From: Methanosarcina sp. DH2 | Lineage (GTDB): Archaea > Halobacteriota > Methanosarcinia > Methanosarcinales > Methanosarcinaceae | NCBI RefSeq assembly: GCF_020804225.1 | Contig: NZ_WJBI01000001.1 | Coordinates: 439,509 to 503,508 of the forward strand | Direction: 5' to 3' | DNA length: 64,000 nt | Shown here: piece after piece, positions 6,526 to 15,195 of the stretch | How the letters are laid out: each line of letters opens with the position of its first letter | Position numbering within the stretch: position 1 is the stretch's first letter | The notes under the pieces: model-generated | Database searches by the model: none | Seen by the model: the letters and a program-made list of their open reading frames with translations, nothing else | Told to the model about the DNA's origin: nothing | Made by a program: the position numbers and the translations under genes

Positions 6526-9348
6526 GATATCTTTATCACGAGCAGTCCTTATCTTTTTAAAGATTTCCATTACAACGATAACAATGGCGGCAATTATGAA
6601 AAAGCGGAACCAGCTATCAAATGAAACAGGGCTTATACTGAGAAGTTCCTGCATGAAAGGTATCTGCATTGCAAAAATATGAAGTCCCTGCATCATGACA
6701 ACGCCAATAACCAGAAAATAATTGTTCCTGATAGGCACCTTGAATGCGGAGCGATATTCAGAACGGCAATTAAATACATGGAAATTTTCAAAGAGAACCA
6801 TCAATAGAAGCAGGAGGTTTCTTGCCCCGTTTTCTTCGTATCCTTCTCCAAGTAACCATGCCCAGGCTGCAAACGCTATGATCCCAATAGTTACCCCTGA
6901 AATCAGGGTCTCTTTTACCATCAGGTCATTAAAAATCCCTTCTTCGGGCTTTCTCGGTTTCCTTCCCATGACTCCGGGCTCCCCTGACTCAAAGGCCAGT
7001 GCTACTCCCTGAATTCCATTTGTAACCAGGTTGAGCCAGAGTAGCTGCACTGCAAGCAGTGGTATTGATAAGCCCGCAAAAAGCGCCAGTATGAAAAGAA
7101 TTACTTCTGCAAGTCCGGTCGAAATAAGAAGGAGAGTAACCTTTCTGATGTTATCATAAGCAATTCTCCCCTCCTCTACTCCTGCAACAATCGAAGAGAA
7201 TGTATCATCGGTTACAATCATGGATGACGTGTCTTTAGCCACATCGGTTCCTGATCCCATCGCCACGCCAATATTCGCCCGCCTGAGCGCGGGGGCGTCA
7301 TTGACCCCGTCCCCTGTGACAGCAACATAATGACCCCTGCGGACAAGTGCATCTACAATCTGCATTTTCTGCACTGGTGTTACCCTTGCAAAAACTCTTG
7401 CCTGTTCAAGGGTAGCAATAAAAGTGGGGAGTTCGGGGTCTCCAAGCTCTTCTATCTCTCTACCTGTGATCATTTCTTCTTTCGAATGGGCAATCCCAAG
7501 TTCACTGGCTATTGCAAGTGCAGTTTTAGGATGGTCTCCGGTAATCATTATCACATCAATTCCAGCCTTTTTACAGGTCTGGACTGCCTCATTGACATCG
7601 GGTCTCAGCGGGTCCATGAATCCCGTAATGCCGAGAAATGTGAGTTCCGGTTTTACCGATTCGAGTTCAGACTCTTCGCCCACTTTCCCTGATACGGAAC
7701 CCTCGGCGACCACGAGAGCGCGATACCCTTTTTCCATCAGGGAGTTCAGTTCCCGGTTCAGGGCAACCGGATCAATCGGAACCGTGCCTTCCGATACATT
7801 CATATTTGTACAGTATGGAAGAACAGCTTCCATAGCTCCTTTAACAGCTACCCTGATGGGTCCGCTTTTATCCTCCTGATAATATACAGCCGCATACATT
7901 CTCTCGGATTCGAAGGGAACTTCAGCCACTACTTTTAATTCTTTTCTGACATCTTCCGGATTGATTCCCAGCTTAAATGCAAGCGCAAGAAAAGCGACAT
8001 CTATAGCATCTCCATGATGGGTCCATTTTTCGCCCTCCTTAAAGAGGGTTCCTTCATTGCAGATCGTGGCAGCCAGTGCAAGCTTTCGAAGTTTCTCCAT
8101 ATCTTCTGCATCAGGAGAACCTCCATTCTTCTGCTTTACATCACCTGCAGAGGTATACCCTTCTCCCGAGACCTCAAAATAATCTCCTGGGGGCAGCAGG
8201 ACCATTCTTGCAGTCTGCTGGTTGACAGTAAGAGTTCCGGTCTTATCGGTTGCTATCGTGGTGCAGCTCCCGAGGCTTTCCACTGCAGAGAGCGTGCGGA
8301 CAATCACATTGCGCTTAGCCATCCTGGTAGATGCAATCGAAAGTGCAACTGTGACCCCTACAGGCAGCCCTTCAGGAATAGCCGACACTACAAGGGCTAC
8401 AGCAAGGAAAAAAACCTCTATAGGCGCGGTACCCTGTGAAAGGGCAACTGCGCTCATCACACCGCTTGCAGCTATCACAAGAATTCCTATTTTCTGGGCA
8501 AAATCTTCCATCCGTATAAGAAGAGGTGGTTTTGCCGACACCGTCTCTGTAACTGCACGTGCAATCATACCAACTTCGGTTCGGCTTCCTGTCGCAGTTA
8601 CAATTCCACAGCCGCGCCCTGTAATTACAGTGCTTCCGGCATATGCCATATTGTACCGATCACTCACGGGAGTATCTTCTTTGAGTATGCCTACTACCTT
8701 CTGCACAGCAGCGGATTCACCGGTAAGGAGTGATTCGTCAATAGTAAGGTTTGTAGCACGGAGAATACGGAGGTCAGCAGGGATACGGCTACCAGATTCA
8801 AGCAGGACAATATCCCCGGGGACTATCTCTTCAGCCGAAATTTTAATCTCGGCTCCTCCTCTCCTGGCCCTGGACATAATTTTTAAGATGGTTTGCAGCT
8901 GTGACGCACTCTGCTCCGCTTTCCACTCCTGGATAGTGCCGATTACCGCATTGATTATTACTACAAGGAAAATAAATCCTGCATCTCTGAGATCGTCCAG
9001 AAGAACTGAGATTATTCCTGCTATTAGGAGGATGTAAATTAAAGGGCTTTTAAACTGATGAAGGACAATTTCTACAATTCCCGGAGGCTTCCTTGCAGGC
9101 AGGGTATTTTTTCCATATTCCTGAAGTCTGATAGCTGCTTCTTCAGGGTCAAGCCCCCTGGAAGAAGTGGCAAGCTTTCTTAATATCTCTTCACTTTCCA
9201 GAGAATGCCAAGGAGTGGTAGTTTTAACACTGCTATCCGAAGTATCCGGCTCAGAAGGTCTTCTTCGGGATAGGCTGTTCCCTTTCTTTTCTTCCAGAGC
9301 TTGCTGCTCCCCGTCCCCTTCAGGAATATCTGGATCTGATGAGAACAT
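6517..9348 (-). CDS. Calcium-type P-type ATPase (P2A)
   Basis: An ATP-driven cation pump of the cytoplasmic membrane, most like Ca2+ ATPases. In order: an acidic disordered N terminus, cation-ATPase N domain (SEEILRKLATSSRGLDPEEA), A domain with LTGES, transmembrane helix 4 with the ion-site motif PEGLP, phosphorylation site DKTGTLT, nucleotide-binding domain, hinge TGDGVNDAPALRRA, and the C-terminal four-helix cation ATPase domain (LLWLNLVTNGIQGVAL). PEGLP and NLVT(N)G favour Ca2+ over H+ or Na+. The frame also has a GTG at 9357, but this lies inside the ribosome site GAGGTG; ATG 9348 gives 943 residues. Monocistronic. Confidence 0.92.
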   Translation of the reverse strand: MFSSDPDIPEGDGEQQALEEKKGNSLSRRRPSEPDTSDSSVKTTTPWHSLESEEILRKLATSSRGLDPEEAAIRLQEYGKNTLPARKPPGIVEIVLHQFKSPLIYILLIAGIISVLLDDLRDAGFIFLVVIINAVIGTIQEWKAEQSASQLQTILKIMSRARRGGAEIKISAEEIVPGDIVLLESGSRIPADLRILRATNLTIDESLLTGESAAVQKVVGILKEDTPVSDRYNMAYAGSTVITGRGCGIVTATGSRTEVGMIARAVTETVSAKPPLLIRMEDFAQKIGILVIAASGVMSAVALSQGTAPIEVFFLAVALVVSAIPEGLPVGVTVALSIASTRMAKRNVIVRTLSAVESLGSCTTIATDKTGTLTVNQQTARMVLLPPGDYFEVSGEGYTSAGDVKQKNGGSPDAEDMEKLRKLALAATICNEGTLFKEGEKWTHHGDAIDVAFLALAFKLGINPEDVRKELKVVAEVPFESERMYAAVYYQEDKSGPIRVAVKGAMEAVLPYCTNMNVSEGTVPIDPVALNRELNSLMEKGYRALVVAEGSVSGKVGEESELESVKPELTFLGITGFMDPLRPDVNEAVQTCKKAGIDVIMITGDHPKTALAIASELGIAHSKEEMITGREIEELGDPELPTFIATLEQARVFARVTPVQKMQIVDALVRRGHYVAVTGDGVNDAPALRRANIGVAMGSGTDVAKDTSSMIVTDDTFSSIVAGVEEGRIAYDNIRKVTLLLISTGLAEVILFILALFAGLSIPLLAVQLLWLNLVTNGIQGVALAFESGEPGVMGRKPRKPEEGIFNDLMVKETLISGVTIGIIAFAAWAWLLGEGYEENGARNLLLLLMVLFENFHVFNCRSEYRSAFKVPIRNNYFLVIGVVMMQGLHIFAMQIPFMQELLSISPVSFDSWFRFFIIAAIVIVVMEIFKKIRTARDKDITT

Positions 9349-10403
9349 GCTTGTCACCTCTCTTAAATCTCTTTTCTCAATAATTTGCTTTCTGGCAGAT
9401 CTACCTCAATTATCCATTCTAATCACAGGTTAAGGTCTTTTTCTGCTCAGGAATAAAGATACAAATTGATGGTTTTCCCAGATGTGATCTCTGCGTGTTT
9501 AAAAACAACTGCATCCGTTGAACGCAGGAAATCCGCTTCGTAAAGGGTAATTTTCAGTCTTCGACCTATAGACGTCCTGACTATTCTCTATAGAACTGAG
9601 TTTACCCGCTTATATCCCCTTTTTTAACTATGTTGCTTATCTTATAAATCTCGTTTCGCTATATAATCAGTTTTTACATTCCTGTTTTAATTTTAATGGC
9701 TCTTCTAACATGCCCTCTCAGGTATAATTTTGATAGGCGATTATAATTGTTAAAAATAGTTTGCGAAACAGACTTATATCATTCTTTCACGTGCCTCCTC
9801 CTTGAAGACTTCTGCATCTAAGGTTCAGGCAAGGGTTTTATCCCCTGTAAAAAAAGGAAGGTAAATTCAGCCATATCCTTTTTGTCTTTGTTTTTGCCTA
9901 TTTTTGCCTACTGTTGTCTATTTTTGTCTATTTTGTCTGGTTTTCTCCCCGAGCTCTGGCGTTTGCTCAAAGAAACGAGAGACAGAGAGCCTTCATAAAG
10001 ATCCCGAAATTCATTCCCGTACTACTCAGAATCTGAAGTTATACAAAAATTTGGAATGTAATCGTTATGACAGTTGTCAACCCGGTGACAACTTCATTTT
10101 GGGTCATTTTTGTTTTCATGAAGCTTAAATATTCTTTCTAAATTCACCGTCGCCACTCAGAGTACAGTTTTGATCCTCTAGAATTACATATTTATATGCG
10201 CATTTAAGTACCCACAATAACGTCTCCGCGTCTTTTTTACTAAGTAATGGAATTATATTTTTTCTGTATAAATATAATTGGTAGTTTATTCTCTTAATGG
10301 TTAGTTCAATGATATACAATTTGTTCAGTTCCTTATCTATTATACTGATCTGTCTATATTATATTGAATTAATAATATTTAAAAGTCAAACTGTATTAGT
10401 TTC
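9349..10403. other. Long AT-rich intergenic region
   Basis: Holds the ATPase promoter on the minus strand and that of the prenyltransferase on the plus strand. It contains pyrimidine-rich short repeats near 9893-9940 (TTTTTGCCTA, TTTTTGTCTA variants) and one perfect hairpin at 10072-10093. Two short open frames (9904-10128 and 10125-10319) have no recognisable family or ribosome site, so no gene is called. Confidence 0.5.
10072..10093. other. Perfect inverted repeat in intergenic region
   Basis: AGTTGTCA-ACCCGG-TGACAACT, an 8-bp stem with a 6-base loop, followed on the plus strand by a T-rich tract. It is isolated from any gene (nearest start is 310 bp away); it may be the end of a small transcript or a protein-binding palindrome. 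Confidence 0.4.
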
Positions 10404-11327
10404 ATGAGCTCCAATGTATTTTCTGGATGTTTTGGTCACATTTTCAAGCACCGTCGAACGACTTTTCCTAAGTGTGATGAGGAAAATGCCACTCTCGAAC
10501 TGCTGAAAAGTTCTATTTTAGTTGCATTTTCTGGTGCGCTACGAATACACCTCGCATTTCTACTACTTCACATTCAATCAAGTATACTGACCTGTGTTGC
10601 AGGCGGTCTAATTATTTACACAGTTTATACACTTGACAGAGCTTTTGATTCCGAAGAAGATACTGTAAACCGGAAGGAATTGAATGGCTCGAATAAAAAA
10701 GTCGGACTCGTGGTTTCACTACTGGCTTTTATTCTAGGAACTTGCATACTGGCGAAAGAAGGAATGTTTGCACTTGCTTTCGTACCTTTCATAACTGGCT
10801 ATCTGTACAGTAAAGGCATTAAAATCGGCAAGTTCGCTCTGAAGCTCAAAGGAGGGCTTGGAATTAAGAATATTGTTGTCGGGCTTACATGGGGCCTTTT
10901 TATTGCAGGACTTGCAGGTAGTGGGTGTGGAAATCTGGTCCCTATTGTTCTGGTTTTTATTTTCTTCGGAGTAAAACTCTTCATCAACTCCGCCATTTAT
11001 GATTTCAAGGATGTTAAAGGAGATACTCTTGCAGGTATCAAGACTCTTCCCGTAAGCCTGGGGACAAGGAAAACTCGCAATCTTCTTACTTCCATGCACC
11101 TGCTCTCCCACCTGGTGCTTGGGATTGCCCTTATCCACGGAGTCCTTGCTTTCGAACCCCTTATAGTTCTCTACAGTTTCATTTGCGGACTGATATGCAT
11201 CCAGAATTTTACAAGCTCAGAAGATGAGAAACTTTCTTCTCAAACACTTGAAAGGACCGTTCTTGTAGACGGAGAATCCACTTCTATTCTTGGACTCAGG
11301 ATGATTGCAGGTGCTTTAATTGCATAA
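10404..11327 (+). CDS. UbiA-family prenyltransferase-like membrane protein
   Basis: The family transfers isoprenoid chains to acceptors in the membrane. The 307-residue protein has about eight hydrophobic helices and the two Asp-rich motifs of UbiA proteins: YTLDRAFDSEED near residue 75 (an imperfect version of NDxxDxxxD) and YDFKDVKGD near residue 198, followed by KTLPVSLGTRKTR. The first motif is weaker than in DGGGP synthase, so the acceptor may be unusual. The N-terminal 30 residues (SSNVFSGCFGHIFKHRRTT) are not part of the fold. A TATA-like AATAATATTTAAAAG lies 30 bp before the start, so the transcript may be almost leaderless. Monocistronic. Confidence 0.8.
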   Translation: MSSNVFSGCFGHIFKHRRTTFPKCDEENATLELLKSSILVAFSGALRIHLAFLLLHIQSSILTCVAGGLIIYTVYTLDRAFDSEEDTVNRKELNGSNKKVGLVVSLLAFILGTCILAKEGMFALAFVPFITGYLYSKGIKIGKFALKLKGGLGIKNIVVGLTWGLFIAGLAGSGCGNLVPIVLVFIFFGVKLFINSAIYDFKDVKGDTLAGIKTLPVSLGTRKTRNLLTSMHLLSHLVLGIALIHGVLAFEPLIVLYSFICGLICIQNFTSSEDEKLSSQTLERTVLVDGESTSILGLRMIAGALIA

Positions 11328-11488
11328 GACCTAATTTTACAAAATTCTAAAAAAACTATGAAAAAACTTAGTCTAATAAAAAACTTGATATGATAATACA
11401 TCCGGAGCTTGATGTTTATTTTTTAATTCTAACAAAAAGTAGTAAGGAAAGTAAAAAACCTGGTTAATCACGTTTTAAACAGGTTAGA

Positions 11489-11509
11489 CTGAAGATCGAG
11501 CATCTTCAG
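11489..11509. terminator. Stem-loop between convergent genes
   Basis: CTGAAGAT-CGAGC-ATCTTCAG, perfect 8-bp stem, nested next to a weaker AACCTG/CAGGTT pair at 11458-11486. It lies between the convergent prenyltransferase and regulator genes, so it is a plausible 3'-end structure. Confidence 0.4.
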
Positions 11510-11563
11510 CTACACTTACAATTCGATTTCCAGCTCTTTCATCTTCATACCCTCCGAATAACT

Positions 11564-11650
11564 GCAACCTCAGGTCATTGCAACCTCAGGTCATTGCAAC
11601 CTTAGGTCATTGCAACCTTAGGTCATTGCAACCTTAGGTCATTGCAACCT
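11564..11650. repeat. 16-bp tandem repeat, 5.4 copies
   Basis: Unit GCAACCTYAGGTCATT. Copies begin at 11564, 11580, 11596, 11612, 11628 and (partial) 11644. The first two read CTCAGG, the next three CTTAGG, so the array has homogenised into two blocks. It ends 7 bp from the stop codon of the minus-strand regulator gene and would form its 3' untranslated region. Confidence 0.95.
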
Positions 11651-11656
11651 TTCGAT

Positions 11657-12466
11657 TTACAGACTCCTTATTTCAACTGCACTTTCTTTATAATGCTTAA
11701 AAAGGTCTTCTCCCCATTTAATTGATGAAGAATCAAAACCTACAAGGTCACTTCTCGGGTCAAAGGTTCCGTTTTTGAAAAAGAGTGAGAGTGACATAAA
11801 CCTGTCTGTTACGACGAAAGCTACCTTTGCGCTGTCGTAGACGTGGAAACTTGTGTGTTTATACTTAAGAAATTCTTCTATTTCTGCGTTATGCTCGCTT
11901 TTTATTTTAAAAAAGACATTTGGTGTAACAATTATGGAGATCGGAATATTCCTGCGGGCCATCTCAAGAAACATCGGCGGATAGCTGGGGAGGAAAATTG
12001 ATGAAAAGCCCATAAAACGGCCGGAAGTCAGGACATTTTCCATGAACGCCTTATGGGAGTCATAAATATGTTCATGCTCGTCCTTTACAACTCTGCACTC
12101 CTTTAGCTCCTGTATTCTGTTTAGCAACATATCCGGAACCGCTATAAGGTCATGGTCTTTCCAGAAGTCTTCGTTTGCTTCTATAGCTGCCAGAGTGTCA
12201 AGGAAAGGTTTGTAATATATGGCTGAAACTTTTCCCAGGGAAGTCAACCGATACATTCCTTCCTGTCTGACAATTAAATTCGAATTTTCCATTTCTTTCA
12301 GGCGAGGTAGAATCTCCGGTGATCTTACATCGAAATAGTCCTTGATCTCCGAAAGGGTTTTTGGGCTCTCCTGAAGTAAAAATAAAATATCTTTTCGTTT
12401 TTCAGAAAAGGTTAGGATGCTTAAAAGTCCAGTTGATTTCACATTTATCAGCCCATATTTTTTCAT
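11657..12466 (-). CDS. Winged-helix transcriptional regulator with DUF1724 (FilR1-type) domain
   Basis: A DNA-binding regulator of the methanogen family that includes the Msr regulators of methyltransferase genes in Methanosarcina. The 269-residue protein has an N-terminal ArsR/MarR-like winged helix (about residues 20-90: FSEKRKDILFLLQESPKTL, then the recognition region around RSPEILPRLKEMENSNLI) and a C-terminal DUF1724 domain (about 125-262) ending in DLVGFDSSSIKWGEDLFKHY. The ligand of DUF1724 is unknown. It is transcribed alone; the next 700 bp upstream have no intact gene, so its target is not evident. The 16-bp array lies at its 3' end. Confidence 0.88.
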   Translation of the reverse strand: MKKYGLINVKSTGLLSILTFSEKRKDILFLLQESPKTLSEIKDYFDVRSPEILPRLKEMENSNLIVRQEGMYRLTSLGKVSAIYYKPFLDTLAAIEANEDFWKDHDLIAVPDMLLNRIQELKECRVVKDEHEHIYDSHKAFMENVLTSGRFMGFSSIFLPSYPPMFLEMARRNIPISIIVTPNVFFKIKSEHNAEIEEFLKYKHTSFHVYDSAKVAFVVTDRFMSLSLFFKNGTFDPRSDLVGFDSSSIKWGEDLFKHYKESAVEIRSL

Positions 12467-12881
12467 ACTGTTTCTGGAGTAATTTAAGAGTTGTTGCGAA
12501 AAGGTAAGTTCTCCGGTTTTTATTTAAGGTGAAGATAATTTGGTTTTTTTAATTTTTTTCATCTTTTATATTGAATTGAGGTGGCAGTTATATCAGAATG
12601 ATATAATGTTGCTAGAATGGTATACGAATTCAATATATATTATCTTTTTCAAGAGTATACTTAATTCTTAATAATTTTTTCTGGTATTTAGATATTTTAT
12701 GTACCGGTCTTTCGAAAACGCAGAATATCTTACTGGAAAAATATTCCTAACTTAATGAAAAAATAGTTTATGACAATGATATAAAATTATTCTACTAATA
12801 TACGTTTTAGAACTGCTTATCCGGAATGCAGGTTGAAAATCATGGGTAAAAAATTGATATTTAAGATTGGCTTTTGATGAG

Positions 12882-12983
12882 TTTCTTAATCAAAATAGTT
12901 AGATCCGATAGTGAATTAAATAATAAGCCAGGTGCATTAATAAATTTTTTGAAGTACGCGGTAATCAAATAGACATATGCACT
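12882..12983 (+). pseudogene. Possible decayed ACT-domain fragment
   Basis: Reading from 12882 gives FLIKIVRSDSELNNKPGALI and then NFLK; a one-base frame change near 12953 then gives RGNQIDICT. The pattern NKPGAL-x3-LK-x3-GNQIDI resembles the first beta-alpha-beta of ACT domains. No start codon, no further homologous residues and stops in all frames nearby, so it can only be debris. Weakly supported. Confidence 0.3.
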
Positions 12984-13070
12984 TAGCCAAGGAATTTTAA
13001 AACTCTCGCCTCTGGGAAATCTTTCGTCTTCTAACCCTGAAGCTCTGAAAAATAAGTTTAAAATGAGAAT

Positions 13071-13097
13071 GTACCCTGCCCCCGGGTGCAGGGGTAC
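13071..13097 (-). terminator. G/C-rich hairpin downstream of purH
   Basis: GTACCCTGC and GCAGGGGTAC pair around the loop CCCCGGGT with one bulged base, 80 bp beyond the purH stop. Possible terminator; no U-tract on the minus strand. Confidence 0.4.
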
Positions 13098-13176
13098 TCG
13101 AGCTTTTACATTAAGATCAGGTTCAATACATTGGGTCCTTCTTTGTTTTTACATCGAACCTTTATCTTTTGATTTT

Positions 13177-14793
13177 TTAATGAAGAAAATGCCGCATGCC
13201 TGTAAAAACCAGGGCAACTTCAAGTCTGTTTGCAGTAGCAATAACTTCACTATCTCTGATTGAACCGCCGGGGGAAACAATGTAGCGTATGTTATTTTCT
13301 GATGCATGGATTACGCTGTCATCGAAGGGGAAGAAAGCATCCGACGCCATTACACATTCTGACATAATCTTCTGGCAGTACTCTTCAAAGGATGAAGCAA
13401 GCGGTTCCCGCTCATAAATTACCCTCAGGTTTTCAACTGCCTTTGTGGCTGCCAGTTTACGGATCGAGTCCACTCTGTTAGGCTGCCCCGCTCCCATTCC
13501 CAGTACCATGAAATATCCCGGTTCGTATTCATACGCGAGGATCACAGCATTGGATTTTGTGGCTTTGCAGGCTTTAAGGCAGAACTCCGAGAGGGCGCGT
13601 TTGTCTTCAGGATAGGGAATTTCAGTAACAGACTCCCATTTTTCATAGATCCCTATATCACGACTCTGCTTAAGCATGCCTCCGACCACGTATTTGTATG
13701 TGTATTCCGTTCCGAAAACCTCTCTGAGTTCCGGAAGTTTCAGAAGCCTCAGGTTTTCACTTTTATTTTTCAGGTACTCCAGGGCATCAGGCTTAAAGTC
13801 AGGGGCAAGGATGATTTCTATGAATTTCCCATTCAGAAAAGTTGCAGATTCGAGGTCAAAAGTCTCGTTTGTACATATTATGCTTCCGTAAGCCGAAATC
13901 GGATCCCCATCCCAGGCAGCCTGAAGTGCTTGCAGGAGTGTTTCTCCAGTAGCAAGTCCGCATGGGTTGTTGTGTTTTACAATTGCTACGGCAGGGGACG
14001 AATTTCCGAGTTCTTTGACCGTCTGGAGGGCATTGTCTGCATCTACATAGTTATTGTAGGAAAGCTCTTTTCCATGCAGCTGGACTGCTTTTGCCAGGCT
14101 GGGGCCTTCGATCTTAGACTCTTTATAAAAATATGCTTTCTGATGCCAGTTTTCTCCATAGCGAAGTTTCACGCCATCGGCAAATTTCAGGCGGAGCACC
14201 TCTTCTCCAAGCAGGGTCTTGCTCAGATAGGTATCAATAGCTGCGTCGTAATCAGCCGTATGCCTGAAAGCTTTGACTGCAAGAGCAGCTCGGGTTTTGT
14301 CGGATATGACTCCACTTGAACGCAGTTCTTTAAGGACATGTCCATAGTCTGAAGGGTCAGATAATACTGTTACAGAACGATAATTCTTGGCTGCAGAGCG
14401 GAGAAGGGTCGGGCCTCCGATATCTATATTTTCAATGGCTTCTTCAAGCTCCACATCCTCTCTGGAAACCGTTACTTCAAAGGGGTACAGGTTTACGGCT
14501 ATCAGATCGATAAGAGAGATATCTTCTTTCGCAGCCTCCTCCATCTGTTCCTTACTGTTCCGCAGGCATAGGAGCCCGCCATGAATTCTCGGGTGGAGAG
14601 TTTTAACTCTTCCCCCCATCATCTCCGGATAGCCTGTGACTTCCGTGACATCAGTAACCTCGACGCCGGCGTCGCGAAGGATTTTCGCAGTCCCGCCTGT
14701 TGATATGATCTTCACGCCAAGTGCTTCAAGCCCGCGTGCAAATTCCGCAATTCCTGTCTTGTCTGATACGCTGAGCAGTGCCCTTTTTACCAA
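13177..14793 (-). CDS. purH: Bifunctional AICAR transformylase / IMP cyclohydrolase
   Basis: Performs the last two steps of IMP synthesis: AICAR is formylated with a folate/formate donor and the product is cyclised. The 538-residue protein shows the MGS-like IMP cyclohydrolase domain first (ALLSVSDKTGIAEFARGLE, IISTGGTAKIL, VKTLHPRIHGG) and the AICARFT domain after about residue 190 (LRYGENWHQKAYFY, VKHNNPCGLATG with the conserved Lys-His-Asn-Asn-Pro-Cys-Gly, and the C-terminal ASDAFFPFDDSV). Length is normal. It starts at TTG 14793 with GGTGAT five bases upstream; there is no better ATG. Monocistronic, far from purL and purC of this window. Confidence 0.93.
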   Translation of the reverse strand: MVKRALLSVSDKTGIAEFARGLEALGVKIISTGGTAKILRDAGVEVTDVTEVTGYPEMMGGRVKTLHPRIHGGLLCLRNSKEQMEEAAKEDISLIDLIAVNLYPFEVTVSREDVELEEAIENIDIGGPTLLRSAAKNYRSVTVLSDPSDYGHVLKELRSSGVISDKTRAALAVKAFRHTADYDAAIDTYLSKTLLGEEVLRLKFADGVKLRYGENWHQKAYFYKESKIEGPSLAKAVQLHGKELSYNNYVDADNALQTVKELGNSSPAVAIVKHNNPCGLATGETLLQALQAAWDGDPISAYGSIICTNETFDLESATFLNGKFIEIILAPDFKPDALEYLKNKSENLRLLKLPELREVFGTEYTYKYVVGGMLKQSRDIGIYEKWESVTEIPYPEDKRALSEFCLKACKATKSNAVILAYEYEPGYFMVLGMGAGQPNRVDSIRKLAATKAVENLRVIYEREPLASSFEEYCQKIMSECVMASDAFFPFDDSVIHASENNIRYIVSPGGSIRDSEVIATANRLEVALVFTGMRHFLH

Positions 14794-15195
14794 AAAATCA
14801 CCAATATACTTGGTTTAAAAATTATTAGCTATAAAACTTATGGTTTACACATTATTTTATTGGAAAGATGACCTTTTTATTGAAAAAATCAGAATTTAAC
14901 TCCTTAAATGCAACATTTCTGTTAACGTTTAACATGAATCTCTTGGATTTCTAGTTCTTTAAGTTTTTGGTATTTTTTAACTATTGCCCTCTGCCATCTT
15001 TATATGAGGAACATCTTTCTGAAAAAAAGTTCAGGTAGAATTCTTATTGCTTGGAAATAGAAATGATAAGGGGTACAGGATGGTGATATTGCTCAAAGTT
15101 ACTTCTTACGTCTGCCCTTGAATGTTTGAACTTATTTTTTAATCATCTTTTTAAGCCCATTTTTTTGAGAAACAGGTAAAAAGGTTGGGGAATCG
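14794..15195. other. Divergent intergenic region
   Basis: About 400 bp of AT-rich DNA between the divergent purH and oxidoreductase genes. It must contain both promoters. No repeat, hairpin of note or gene was seen. Confidence 0.5.

Larger units (their letters stand above)
12467..13176. other. AT-rich intergenic region with gene debris
   Basis: Besides the promoter of the regulator gene it holds a decayed ACT-domain-like stretch near 12882-12983 and a G/C hairpin at 13071-13097 close to the purH 3' end. No intact gene. Confidence 0.5.

Noticed and set aside
6320-6682. 120-residue frame spanning the methyltransferase/ATPase junction
   Set aside because: Overlaps two real genes and the terminator; its repeats are the 21-bp DNA array.
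9904-10128. 74-residue frame starting in a pyrimidine repeat
   Set aside because: Encoded by low-complexity repeats and a hairpin; no start signal.
10125-10319. 64-residue open frame on the minus strand in the 9.4-10.4 kb gap
   Set aside because: No family pattern, no ribosome site, and the composition follows the AT-rich spacer.
11564-11650. CRISPR-like array
   Set aside because: Units are contiguous with no spacers.
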